Positions 26,299-32,674 of a stretch of 32,674 bases of DNA are shown piece after piece; position 1 is the stretch's first letter; every line of letters starts with the position of its first letter. Source of the DNA: Cyclobacteriaceae bacterium (GTDB lineage: Bacteria > Bacteroidota > Bacteroidia > Cytophagales > Cyclobacteriaceae); the NCBI GenBank assembly GCA_020832375.1, contig JAFIEW010000034.1:1-32674 (forward strand), read 5' to 3'. The notes beneath the pieces were generated by a model. It made no database searches and was not told the origin of the DNA. It worked only from the letters and a program-made list of their open reading frames with translations. The translations under genes and the position numbers were made by a program.

Positions 26299-28302
26299 AT
26301 GACCACCATACAACATCCTATAAAGTACCACGACTACTCTCTTAGCAATTCCGAACATCTCGAGCTTTTTGAAGCGCTCCTGCTCCCTCGAATGATAGAA
26401 GAAAAAATGCTGATTCTTCTTCGGCAGGGAAAAATTAGTAAATGGTTCAGTGGTATAGGTCAAGAGGCCATCTCGGTGGGAGCTGCTATGGCCATGAATA
26501 CTAGTGAGTTTATCCTGCCTATGCATAGAAATTTAGGTGTTTTCACAGCAAGAAACATCCCTCTCGACCGCCTTTTTGCTCAGTTCCAAGGCAAGAAAGA
26601 GGGCTTTACAAAAGGCAGAGATAGATCCTTTCATTTTGGCACATTGGAGCATCATATCGTAGGGATGATCAGCCACCTAGGACCTCAGATGGCACTTGCT
26701 GACGGAATCGCCTTGGCCAACCTACTAGACGGTAAAGAAAAGTCCACTTTAGTTTTTAGTGGGGATGGCGCCAGCAGCGAAGGTGATTTCCACGAAGCAC
26801 TCAATGTCGCTGCGGTATGGCAACTTCCTGTTATATTCTTAATTGAGAATAATGGCTATGGGCTATCCACACCCTCCGAAGAACAATTTAGATTCAAAAA
26901 CTTCATAGACAAAGGCCCCGGCTATGGCATGAGGGCTGTAAAAATAGATGGTAATAATATTCTGGAAGTATACGACACCATCCGCAAGCTCAATGAAGAA
27001 ATCCGCGAAAACCCAGAACCAGTACTTGTTGAGGCGATTACTTTCCGTATGCGTGGTCATGAGGAAGCCTCAGGTACTAAATATGTACCTCAAGAACTTT
27101 TTGACGAGTGGGCTAAAAAAGACCCTGTAGTCAATTATCAAAACTACCTCATCGAAGAGGGCATTCTCAATGAACAGATGCTCATGACGATTAGAAAACG
27201 TAATACTTATAAAATAGAAACAGGGTTAAAAAAAGCTTACGGCTATGAGCCTGTTCGATCCAACATAATGGAAGAGCTTAATGACATCTACGCAAGCGTA
27301 GAACCGCCTGAAGATAAAGATACTGGTTTCGAAGCAAAGGAAGAAATAAGATATGTTGATGCCATCTCTGAGGGGCTCAACCAAGCTATGCAGATCCATC
27401 CTGATTTAATATTGATGGGCCAAGATATTGCAGAATATGGCGGAGTTTTTAAAATAACAGAAGGATTCGTAGAAAATTATGGAAAAGAACGCGTTCGCAA
27501 TACGCCATTGTGCGAATCAGCCATCATTGGTGTAGCGTTGGGTCTTTCAATAGCTGGAAAAAAATCAATGGTGGAAATGCAGTTTGCAGACTTTGTAAGC
27601 TGTGGATTCAATCAAATTGTCAACAACTTAGCTAAAATACACTATCGGTGGGGGCAATCAGCCGACGTGGTAATTCGAATGCCTACAGGTGCTGGTGTGG
27701 GGGCAGGACCCTTTCATAGTCAAAGTAATGAGGCTTGGTTTTTTCATACTCCGGGTTTAAAAATTGTATACCCCTCCAACCCTATAGATGCAAAGGGTTT
27801 ACTGCTAAGCGCTATAAATGACCCTAACCCAGTCTTATATTTTGAACATAAGAAACTATACCGAAGCAGTCGAGCAGAGGTAAGCAAGTCGTCTTACTAC
27901 ACACCAATAGGAAAGGCACGAATAGAGAGAGTAGGAAGTGACTTAAGCATTATAACTTATGGCATGGGTGTGCATTGGGCTCTTGCAGCTGCGGAAGAAC
28001 TTAAAGAACATAGTATCGAAATTATCGACCTGCGCACCTTATTACCTTGGGATAAAGAAGCTGTTGAGAATAGCATCAAAAAGACCAATCGAGTACTTAT
28101 ACTACACGAGGACTGTCAAACTGGGGGTATTGGAGGTGAAATTGCAGCATGGATAGCAGAGCATTGTTTTGAACATTTGGATGCACCCGTGGCAAGGCTA
28201 GGATCGCTTGATACCCCTGTACCTTTTGCCGCTGCTTTAGAAGCTGATTTTTTAGCATCCGCTAGAGTCAATGAAGCGATCACTAAATTATTAAATTATT
28301 AG
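26299..28302 (+). CDS. 2-oxoacid dehydrogenase E1, fused alpha and beta subunits
   Basis: 667-residue thiamine-diphosphate enzyme that decarboxylates branched-chain (or other) 2-oxoacids and passes the acyl group to lipoyl-E2. The alpha half (about 1-330) contains the ThDP motif GDGASSEGDFHEALNVAAVWQLPVIFLIENNGYG. The beta half (about 345-667) begins IRYVDAISEGLNQAMQIHPDLILMGQDIAEYGG and continues RNTPLCESAIIGVALGLSIAG. A single-chain fusion is common in Bacteroidota. No E2 or E3 gene is in the window. The 2-oxoisovalerate class is likeliest; pyruvate or acetoin are alternatives. lipA, 3.4 kb downstream, supplies the lipoyl cofactor its E2 needs, though this nearness may be chance. Confidence 0.93.
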   Translation: MTTIQHPIKYHDYSLSNSEHLELFEALLLPRMIEEKMLILLRQGKISKWFSGIGQEAISVGAAMAMNTSEFILPMHRNLGVFTARNIPLDRLFAQFQGKKEGFTKGRDRSFHFGTLEHHIVGMISHLGPQMALADGIALANLLDGKEKSTLVFSGDGASSEGDFHEALNVAAVWQLPVIFLIENNGYGLSTPSEEQFRFKNFIDKGPGYGMRAVKIDGNNILEVYDTIRKLNEEIRENPEPVLVEAITFRMRGHEEASGTKYVPQELFDEWAKKDPVVNYQNYLIEEGILNEQMLMTIRKRNTYKIETGLKKAYGYEPVRSNIMEELNDIYASVEPPEDKDTGFEAKEEIRYVDAISEGLNQAMQIHPDLILMGQDIAEYGGVFKITEGFVENYGKERVRNTPLCESAIIGVALGLSIAGKKSMVEMQFADFVSCGFNQIVNNLAKIHYRWGQSADVVIRMPTGAGVGAGPFHSQSNEAWFFHTPGLKIVYPSNPIDAKGLLLSAINDPNPVLYFEHKKLYRSSRAEVSKSSYYTPIGKARIERVGSDLSIITYGMGVHWALAAAEELKEHSIEIIDLRTLLPWDKEAVENSIKKTNRVLILHEDCQTGGIGGEIAAWIAEHCFEHLDAPVARLGSLDTPVPFAAALEADFLASARVNEAITKLLNY

Positions 28303-28306
28303 TAAT

Positions 28307-28314
28307 TACCTTTG
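28307..28314 (+). promoter_or_regulatory. -7 box (TACCTTTG) before the repeat-protein gene
   Basis: TACCTTTG is an exact TAnnTTTG match, 4 bp after the E1 stop. Transcription starting just after it would place the hairpin at 28332-28363 in the leader of the repeat-protein mRNA. No -33 TTTG is visible. Confidence 0.4.
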
Positions 28315-28331
28315 GGTATTATTGATCAAAA

Positions 28332-28363
28332 CGGCTTATACTTTCAAGTGATCATATAAGCCG
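28332..28363 (+). terminator. Hairpin after the E1 gene
   Basis: CGGCTTATA (28332-28340) pairs with TATAAGCCG (28355-28363), with a 14-nt loop, followed by CTTTT. It is a plausible terminator of the E1 transcript, 30 bp past the stop. If the -7 box just upstream is used, the same hairpin becomes part of the next gene's leader. Confidence 0.65.
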
Positions 28364-28393
28364 CTTTTACTATTAAGTGAACGAAGACAACTT

Positions 28394-29926
28394 TTGAAAA
28401 AAAAGATCATATATCGACCTACTTCTTTTATCATTCTATTGATTGTTGGGATGCTATTACTATCAGTTGACGAACTGCTAGGTCAGTCATCTAAAGATCG
28501 AGATAAAGTAGGAAGAAATTTGAATAGCAAGAAACAACGAAGTCTGACAGGTCAGAACGCCCCACCACCAAGAGCTCAGATGAAAGATCCTAATAGAGGG
28601 ATTAGTGTGAGTGAAAAAATTTTTGGAGAACGTTTATTACGTAGTCAGAATAAGCGTCCATCTACAGTCGGTAACCGATTTTTTGGTGAAAGAGGTAAAT
28701 CTTGGGAAGGATACTACCCTCCATCCAAAAGTGCCAAGCTATGGTCAGACAGAACATCATTTTCAGGTTCAGGAATAGCCGTTAGCGAGCCGTTTGGATC
28801 TGCCAATGTGAAGAGGCAAACATTTTCACCTCGCAGCATCAGTTCATCAATTTTCGGAGAAGGATCGGGCGCTATAATGGCATCTCCCCCTCGCTCAGCT
28901 CCTATTTTTGGCGAAAGAAGTCTATCAAAGGTAAACATCAAGCCTAGAAGTGTTAGCGCTTCTATATTTGGGGAAGGATCAGGGGCTATTACGGCGAACT
29001 CACCAAGATCGATTTCTATTTTTGGAGAAAGGAGTCTTAGAAAACAAAAAATTCAAACAAAAAGTATATCGGCTGATGTTTTTGGAGAGAGGAAAGTGGG
29101 AAGGGAAAAAGTAATACCACGCAGTATTTCTCGAAAGCAAACGGGTGAACGGAGGTTAGCAAAGATCAGTGTAAAGCCTAGAAGCATAAGCGTTGAGAAT
29201 ACAGGGGAGCGTAGACTATCAAAAGTTAGTATTAATCCTAGAAGCATCAGTGGTCAAAGCACAGGAGAGCGAAAATTACGGGTCAATCAGGTTGAAGTTC
29301 GTTCAGTAAGCGCAAAGATGTTCGGAGAAAGAAAAGTAAGGAAAGAAAAGATGGTACCCCGATCAATTAGTGGCAAATACACGGGTGAACGTAAACTACG
29401 AAAAACAGAAACAAAACCCCGCAGCGTTTCATCTGAAGAGTTTGGTGAAAGAAAACTAAGAAAGGAAAAAGTAGCTATAAGAAGTATATCAGCAAAACAA
29501 ACGGGCGAAAGGAAAATAAAACGAGTAAAAATAGAAACACGTTCGATTAGTAGTGAGTTGAGCGGAGAAAGGAAGCTGAGAAAGAAAAAAGTAGCCCCTA
29601 GGAGTGTAACTCAATTTGGGGAGAGAAAATTCAGCCAAAATGCAAGGGGAATTAGCCGAGAGAGAAGGCAGCGACTTAAAGTAAGTAATGTTGGGGAGTT
29701 TGGCGTATCTTACAAACGAATAAACAGAACAGGTAAAGGTAGACACTCCAGCGCTAGTACCTACTATAGAATTAAAAGCCGTGAACAAAAACCAGTGAAC
29801 AAAAGAAATAAGATCACTGAATTTTGGAGAGGATTGTTTAGTAGCCCTGCATCCCCAAAAAATTTAAGAAAGAAACCCAAAAAGCCACGCTACGACTCAC
29901 GAGAAGCGAAAATTTGGAACCCATAA
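28394..29926 (+). CDS. Secreted, highly basic 20-residue-repeat protein of unknown function
   Basis: 510 residues, starting at TTG. The signal peptide (KKKIIYRPTSFIILLIVGMLLLSVDELLG-Q) supports that start, because an internal Met would lose its basic N-region. Residues 154-407 are 13 tandem units, ten of exactly 20 residues and three of 18, with consensus (F/T)GERKLRK.K..PRSIS... Earlier, irregular copies begin at residue 77. Two 38-residue blocks (FGEGSGAI...FGERSL) repeat as pairs at 154-191 and 192-229. The repeats are rich in Arg, Lys and Ser, so the mature protein is strongly cationic. The same Gly-Glu-Arg codons differ between units, so protein sequence rather than recent DNA duplication is conserved. 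The C-terminus is also basic and has no recognisable sorting domain. I cannot assign a function. The next gene, ytxJ, starts 11 nt after the stop. Confidence 0.85.
   Translation: MKKKIIYRPTSFIILLIVGMLLLSVDELLGQSSKDRDKVGRNLNSKKQRSLTGQNAPPPRAQMKDPNRGISVSEKIFGERLLRSQNKRPSTVGNRFFGERGKSWEGYYPPSKSAKLWSDRTSFSGSGIAVSEPFGSANVKRQTFSPRSISSSIFGEGSGAIMASPPRSAPIFGERSLSKVNIKPRSVSASIFGEGSGAITANSPRSISIFGERSLRKQKIQTKSISADVFGERKVGREKVIPRSISRKQTGERRLAKISVKPRSISVENTGERRLSKVSINPRSISGQSTGERKLRVNQVEVRSVSAKMFGERKVRKEKMVPRSISGKYTGERKLRKTETKPRSVSSEEFGERKLRKEKVAIRSISAKQTGERKIKRVKIETRSISSELSGERKLRKKKVAPRSVTQFGERKFSQNARGISRERRQRLKVSNVGEFGVSYKRINRTGKGRHSSASTYYRIKSREQKPVNKRNKITEFWRGLFSSPASPKNLRKKPKKPRYDSREAKIWNP
28853..29614 (+). 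repeat. Coding tandem repeat array, 60-bp period
   Basis: Thirteen in-frame units of 60 (ten) or 54 bp (three) encode the GER(K/R) repeats of the basic exported protein. Neighbouring units differ strongly in synonymous positions, so the array is old at the DNA level. Its reverse strand gives open frames of up to 99 codons that are shadows. Confidence 0.85.
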
Positions 29927-29937
29927 AACAAATACGA

Positions 29938-30267
29938 ATGAATTGGATTAATTTAAAAGAAGAATATCAGATACAAGATATTAAACAGGCATCCCTTTCT
30001 GAGCCAGTACTTATATACAAGCATAGTACACGCTGCTCTATTAGCAGTATGGCTCTGAATAGACTAGAAAGAGGCTGGGAGGATGGAATAAGTATAAAAA
30101 CATACTTTCTGGACCTTATTTCTTACAGGAATCTTAGCAATGCTGTTGCTTCAGAATTTGGAGTAATGCATGAATCACCTCAGGTGCTTTTAATCAAAGA
30201 TCAAGAGTGTATTTTTCATGAATCACACATGGGTATAAACTTTGAGGCATTAAAAAAAGCACTTTGA
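29938..30267 (+). CDS. ytxJ: Bacillithiol-system protein YtxJ (thioredoxin-like)
   Basis: About 109 residues, a single small thioredoxin-like domain expected to reduce bacillithiol-mixed disulfides (monothiol bacilliredoxin-like). The motif YKHSTRCSISSMALNRLE is the family hallmark, with a single redox Cys in the TRCSIS turn. YFLDLISYRNLSNAVASEFGVMHESPQVLLIKD follows as the cis-Pro region. I choose the ATG at 29938 (MNWINLKEEYQ). A TTG at 29914 would overlap the preceding gene and add eight residues without family similarity. The gene follows the repeat-protein gene by 11 nt and ends in a palindromic terminator that contains its stop. It implies that the organism makes bacillithiol. Confidence 0.9.
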   Translation: MNWINLKEEYQIQDIKQASLSEPVLIYKHSTRCSISSMALNRLERGWEDGISIKTYFLDLISYRNLSNAVASEFGVMHESPQVLLIKDQECIFHESHMGINFEALKKAL

Positions 30268-30282
30268 TCAAAGTGCTTTTTT
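30253..30282 (+). terminator. 30-bp perfectly palindromic terminator including the ytxJ stop
   Basis: AAAAAAGCACTTTGA and its exact complement form a perfect 30-bp inverted repeat centred at 30267/30268, with A- and T-runs at the ends. The stop codon TGA (30265-30267) sits in the middle. The two OsmC/ytxJ transcripts converge here, so it can terminate both. Confidence 0.88.
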
Positions 30283-30366
30283 ATTCAGCTGACCTTTCTA
30301 AAAGTAATAATTAGTTAAAAAGGATCGAAGAACTTTTTGTAATTAAAGTTTTTCATCAAATAAACT

Positions 30367-30780
30367 TTAAGCGTTTTTAAAATTAAAGTTTACATTTTGC
30401 TTAAGATCAGCATGTAAAGACATAGCTACAGGACAACTTTCAGCTGCTCTGACTATCTGCTCCTTTTGCTTTTCAGTGATTTCTTCAAACTCCATATTAA
30501 TATCTAATTTTACCTGAGATATCCGGCGCGGGTTAGTATCCATTATTTTTTCCGACTCCCATGTGATAGAAGTGATTTTTAAATTTAATGAGTTTGCTTT
30601 AATGCCGATGATTGTGACCATGCAACTACCTAAAGCGGCAGCAACAAGGTCAGTAGGAGAAAAATATTTCCCCTCACCCTGATTATCTTTGGGCGCATCG
30701 GTAGTGATGGTCTCACCTGATTGCAAATGAGTAATTGAAGTTCGTAATTGGCCTAAATATTCAGAAGAAAATTTTGTCAT
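30367..30780 (-). CDS. OsmC family peroxidase
   Basis: OsmC/Ohr-type thiol peroxidase of about 137 residues in the cytoplasm, expected to detoxify organic hydroperoxides. The first redox Cys is in AALGSCMVTIIG and the second in ESCPVAMSLHADL. FSPTDLVAAALG and the paired strands ISQVKLDINMEFEEITEKQ are typical. Start: ATG at 30780 (MTKFSSEYLGQLR). A TTG at 30804 would add eight residues with no match. It converges with ytxJ. The two together suggest a thiol/peroxide stress theme, though their transcripts are separate. Confidence 0.93.
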   Translation of the reverse strand: MTKFSSEYLGQLRTSITHLQSGETITTDAPKDNQGEGKYFSPTDLVAAALGSCMVTIIGIKANSLNLKITSITWESEKIMDTNPRRISQVKLDINMEFEEITEKQKEQIVRAAESCPVAMSLHADLKQNVNFNFKNA

Positions 30781-30877
30781 TTTTTTAGATTGATTTTTTT
30801 GCAAAAATGAAACATTTTATCTTAAAAAATAGCTTTATAGACAAGGATATCGAAAAAACTTTACTTATTTTGTAAAT

Positions 30878-31612
30878 ATGAGGATATATATCACCACTCT
30901 ATTAACTCTTTTCTTATACATACTCATTATCCCAGAGGTATTGATAGCTCAGGAGAAGGATAAATTCGACTATGGATCTGAAATGACGTGGGGTATCAAC
31001 AAAAACACAAGAGGGGGACTTATCGGAGGTGCAACCTTTAAATATAGTACGGCTATCAACGCTCGTCACTATCAAACATTTGGTGTTGAAATAATGAATA
31101 TTACCCATCCAAAAGAGATAAGAGCCACTTCTTTTTTAACTGGGAGTCGGTTTGTATTAGGAAAAAGTAATTATTTATACAGCATTAGACCTCAATATGG
31201 TAGAGAAATAGTCCTTTTCAAAAAGGCTGCTCAACAGGGTATACAAGTAAACGCTGTATTTGCAGCGGGACCTAGTTTAGGCCTTTTAGCACCCTACTAC
31301 ATCAATTATGCTGAATCAGGCACAAGAGGTGGTAGAAGAGTGGTGCAAGACCCTGAAATCCACTCTGGTGAAAGAATCTTAGGTACCACAGGAATAATAA
31401 GAGGAATCTTTGAATCTGACGTCAATTTGGGTGTTAATTTAAAAGCTGGCTTGAGCTTTGAGTTTGGGGTCTTCAAAAAAAGCGTCACAGGGTTTGAGGC
31501 GGGTTTTACTTTGGAAGCTTTTCCAAATGAAATGGTCATCATGCCAACAGTACAAAATGATGCTGTCTTTACCGCAGCATATCTCACATTCTTTTATGGT
31601 TCGAGAAGATAA
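30878..31612 (+). CDS. Predicted outer-membrane beta-barrel protein
   Basis: 244 residues. A signal peptide (hydrophobic YITTLLTLFLYILIIPEVLI, cleavage near IAQ) is followed by alternating hydrophobic and aromatic strands with Gly turns: FDYGSEMTWGINKNTRGGLIGGATFKYS, YQTFGVEIMNI, YLYSIRPQYGREIVLF and ending AAYLTFFYGSRR. The repeated glycine and aromatic strand ends fit a small outer-membrane barrel of about 10-12 strands; I do not recognise a named family. It precedes lipA by 75 bp; the two could share a transcript. Whether it is always beside lipA in relatives is a checkable point. Confidence 0.78.
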   Translation: MRIYITTLLTLFLYILIIPEVLIAQEKDKFDYGSEMTWGINKNTRGGLIGGATFKYSTAINARHYQTFGVEIMNITHPKEIRATSFLTGSRFVLGKSNYLYSIRPQYGREIVLFKKAAQQGIQVNAVFAAGPSLGLLAPYYINYAESGTRGGRRVVQDPEIHSGERILGTTGIIRGIFESDVNLGVNLKAGLSFEFGVFKKSVTGFEAGFTLEAFPNEMVIMPTVQNDAVFTAAYLTFFYGSRR

Positions 31613-31687
31613 AAATGAATGCTTTTACCATCAGATTTGTTAAAGTGGAAAGAAAAAATGAGTATTAGTAAGTAATCAAAGCTACAT

Positions 31688-32569
31688 ATGATTGAATTAC
31701 CAGTAGTACCAAAAGAAGCTACAAAAAAGACTAAAAAGCCAAATTGGCTAAGAGTAAAATTACCTGTAGGTAAAGAATACGCGAAAGTTCGTAAGCTAGT
31801 AGATGAATATAAACTACATACCATTTGTGAAAGTGGTAACTGTCCTAATATGGGAGAGTGTTGGGGTGCTGGAACAGCCACCTTTATGATTTTAGGTAAT
31901 GTATGTACTAGAAGTTGTTCATTTTGTGCTGTGGCAACTGGTCGTCCACCAGAATATGATGAGGAAGAACCCAGACGTGTAGCTGAGGCTATTCGCCTCA
32001 TGGGAGTAAAACATGCTGTAATTACCTCTGTAAACCGTGACGAACTAAAAGATAGAGGTGCTGAAATATGGTATCAGACAGTAAGAGAGGTGAAAAACCA
32101 AAGCCCTCAAACCACGATAGAAACCCTCATACCTGATGTCAAAGGAACTTGGTCGGCTTTGGAAAGAATGATCAGTGCAGGCCAGGAGGTAGTCTCTCAC
32201 AATATGGAAACAGTTGAAAGACTCTATCGCCCAGTTCGTCCACAAGCAAAATACGCAAGAAGCTTAGAACAAATTAAACGTACCAAAGAATACGGAAAGA
32301 GAACAAAAACAGGTATAATGCTAGGTCTTGGAGAAACACAAGAAGAGGTATTCAAAGCAATGGACGATCTTGCTGCTCACGGCTGTGACATCCTTACTCT
32401 AGGTCAGTATTTACAACCTACTAAAATGCACATTGAGGTTGCGGAATTTATACATCCCGAAATATTTGATATGTATAGAGAGGAAGGTTTAAAAAGAGGT
32501 TTAAAATACGTGGAATCAGGGCCATTAGTACGCTCCTCTTACCATGCAGAGCGCCATGTAAATATTTAA
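31688..32569 (+). CDS. lipA: Lipoyl synthase
   Basis: Radical-SAM enzyme that inserts two sulfurs into the octanoyl group of lipoyl domains, as on the E2 partner of 2-oxoacid dehydrogenases and on glycine-cleavage H protein. It has 293 residues. The auxiliary cluster ligands are Cys47, Cys52 and Cys58 ([14 protein letters not shown]). The SAM cluster ligands are Cys73, Cys77 and Cys80 ([11 protein letters not shown]). The C-terminal RSSYHAE holds the conserved Ser ligand of the auxiliary cluster. Length is normal for the family. A strong terminator follows. Confidence 0.97.
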   Translation: MIELPVVPKEATKKTKKPNWLRVKLPVGKEYAKVRKLVDEYKLHTICESGNCPNMGECWGAGTATFMILGNVCTRSCSFCAVATGRPPEYDEEEPRRVAEAIRLMGVKHAVITSVNRDELKDRGAEIWYQTVREVKNQSPQTTIETLIPDVKGTWSALERMISAGQEVVSHNMETVERLYRPVRPQAKYARSLEQIKRTKEYGKRTKTGIMLGLGETQEEVFKAMDDLAAHGCDILTLGQYLQPTKMHIEVAEFIHPEIFDMYREEGLKRGLKYVESGPLVRSSYHAERHVNI

Positions 32570-32575
32570 AAATAT

Positions 32576-32610
32576 AAAAAGACTCTAAACTTAGCAATTA
32601 GAGTCTTTTT
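32576..32610 (+). terminator. Rho-independent terminator of lipA
   Basis: GACTCTAA (32581-32588) pairs with TTAGAGTC (32598-32605), flanked by AAAAA and TTTTT, with a 9-nt loop. It lies right after the lipA stop and would work in both directions. Confidence 0.9.
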
Positions 32611-32620
32611 ATTTGACTTA

Positions 32621-32674
32621 TGTCCCGTCCTAAAATAGCGTTACACAAAAAGTAAAGTTATGAAAGAAAGAAAA
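32621..32674 (+). mobile_element. Possible left end of an insertion sequence, cut by the window
   Basis: After the lipA terminator the sequence changes to TGTCCCGTCCTAAAATAGCG, reminiscent of the TG-start terminal inverted repeats of IS3-like elements. About 40 bp later an ATG at 32660 opens MKERK, a common start for the orfA of such elements. Only five codons are present before the window ends. The identification is by resemblance. Confidence 0.4.
32660..32674 (+). CDS. Possible transposase orfA start, truncated by window edge
   Basis: ATG followed by codons for K, E, R, K, then the window ends. The position, about 40 bp from a TGTCCCG terminus, fits an IS3-type orfA. Five codons cannot establish a gene. 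Confidence 0.3.

Noticed and set aside
28853-29614. CRISPR-like array
   Set aside because: The 60-bp period is in frame, unit sequences diverge synonymously and there are no unique spacers between identical repeats. It is a coding repeat.
29489-29788. 99-codon minus-strand frame
   Set aside because: Shadow of the repeat array; its Phe/Ser/Leu richness is the mirror image of the Lys/Arg-rich repeat codons.
31594-32001. 135-codon frame on the minus strand
   Set aside because: Lies antisense to lipA and its leader. Composition is biased and the lipA cysteine motifs occupy the other strand.

Overview
The window is AT-rich chromosomal DNA from a Bacteroidota bacterium, most likely a Cytophagales-type marine or aquatic lineage. 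Four things support this. Several genes are preceded by TAnnTTTG boxes, the -7 element of the Bacteroidota sigma factor, and starts lack clear Shine-Dalgarno sequences. The 2-oxoacid dehydrogenase E1 alpha and beta chains are fused into one protein. A DUF6913-type gene is coupled to dapA. A YtxJ-type protein points to bacillithiol use. The order or family is inferred from gene content; no rRNA or other phylogenetic marker is present.

Layout. Bases 1-878 have no recognisable gene but several small palindromes. Bases 879-3068 (+) are a tight run: aroQ, a class V aminotransferase and a TrmN6-type tRNA methyltransferase. From 3069 to 6658 the genes lie on the minus strand: an Mpo1-like (DUF962) membrane protein, an uncharacterised protein that may be a DNA polymerase III psi (HolD) analogue, an acyl-CoA thioesterase, protein-L-isoaspartate methyltransferase and a small protein of unknown function. 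Bases 6938-10332 (-) are a two-gene glucoside unit: an exported GH31 alpha-glucosidase followed 11 nt later by a cytoplasmic ROK sugar kinase without the usual zinc cysteines. Bases 10769-15759 (+) hold a CLC-F type fluoride/proton antiporter, a YheT-type hydrolase and a large OmpA/PD40 envelope protein. Bases 16018-17889 (+) hold a SRAP (YedK/HMCES) protein and an exported TPR protein, the latter overlapping a small convergent gene. Then come an S41 protease lipoprotein and a PhoD-like phosphatase.

Bases 21134-24707 (-) carry ligA, a DUF6913-type gene and dapA; the last two are separated by only 2 nt. Bases 25125-28302 (+) carry a threonine/serine dehydratase or serine racemase and the E1 fusion. 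The 2-oxobutyrate made by a threonine dehydratase is a known substrate of branched-chain 2-oxoacid dehydrogenases. Next is the most unusual gene, a secreted and very basic protein (28394-29926) with 13 units of an 18-20 residue GER(K/R)...RS(I/V)S repeat. It is followed by ytxJ, a convergent OsmC-family gene, a predicted outer-membrane barrel protein and lipA. The last ~50 bases look like the start of an insertion sequence that continues beyond the window.

Most of the window is core metabolism and envelope housekeeping. I found no CRISPR array, tRNA, rRNA, phage module or obvious defence operon. The best candidates for undescribed biology are the repeat protein, the HolD-like protein, the 121-residue protein at 6293-6658 and the OmpA protein with an extra N-terminal beta domain.
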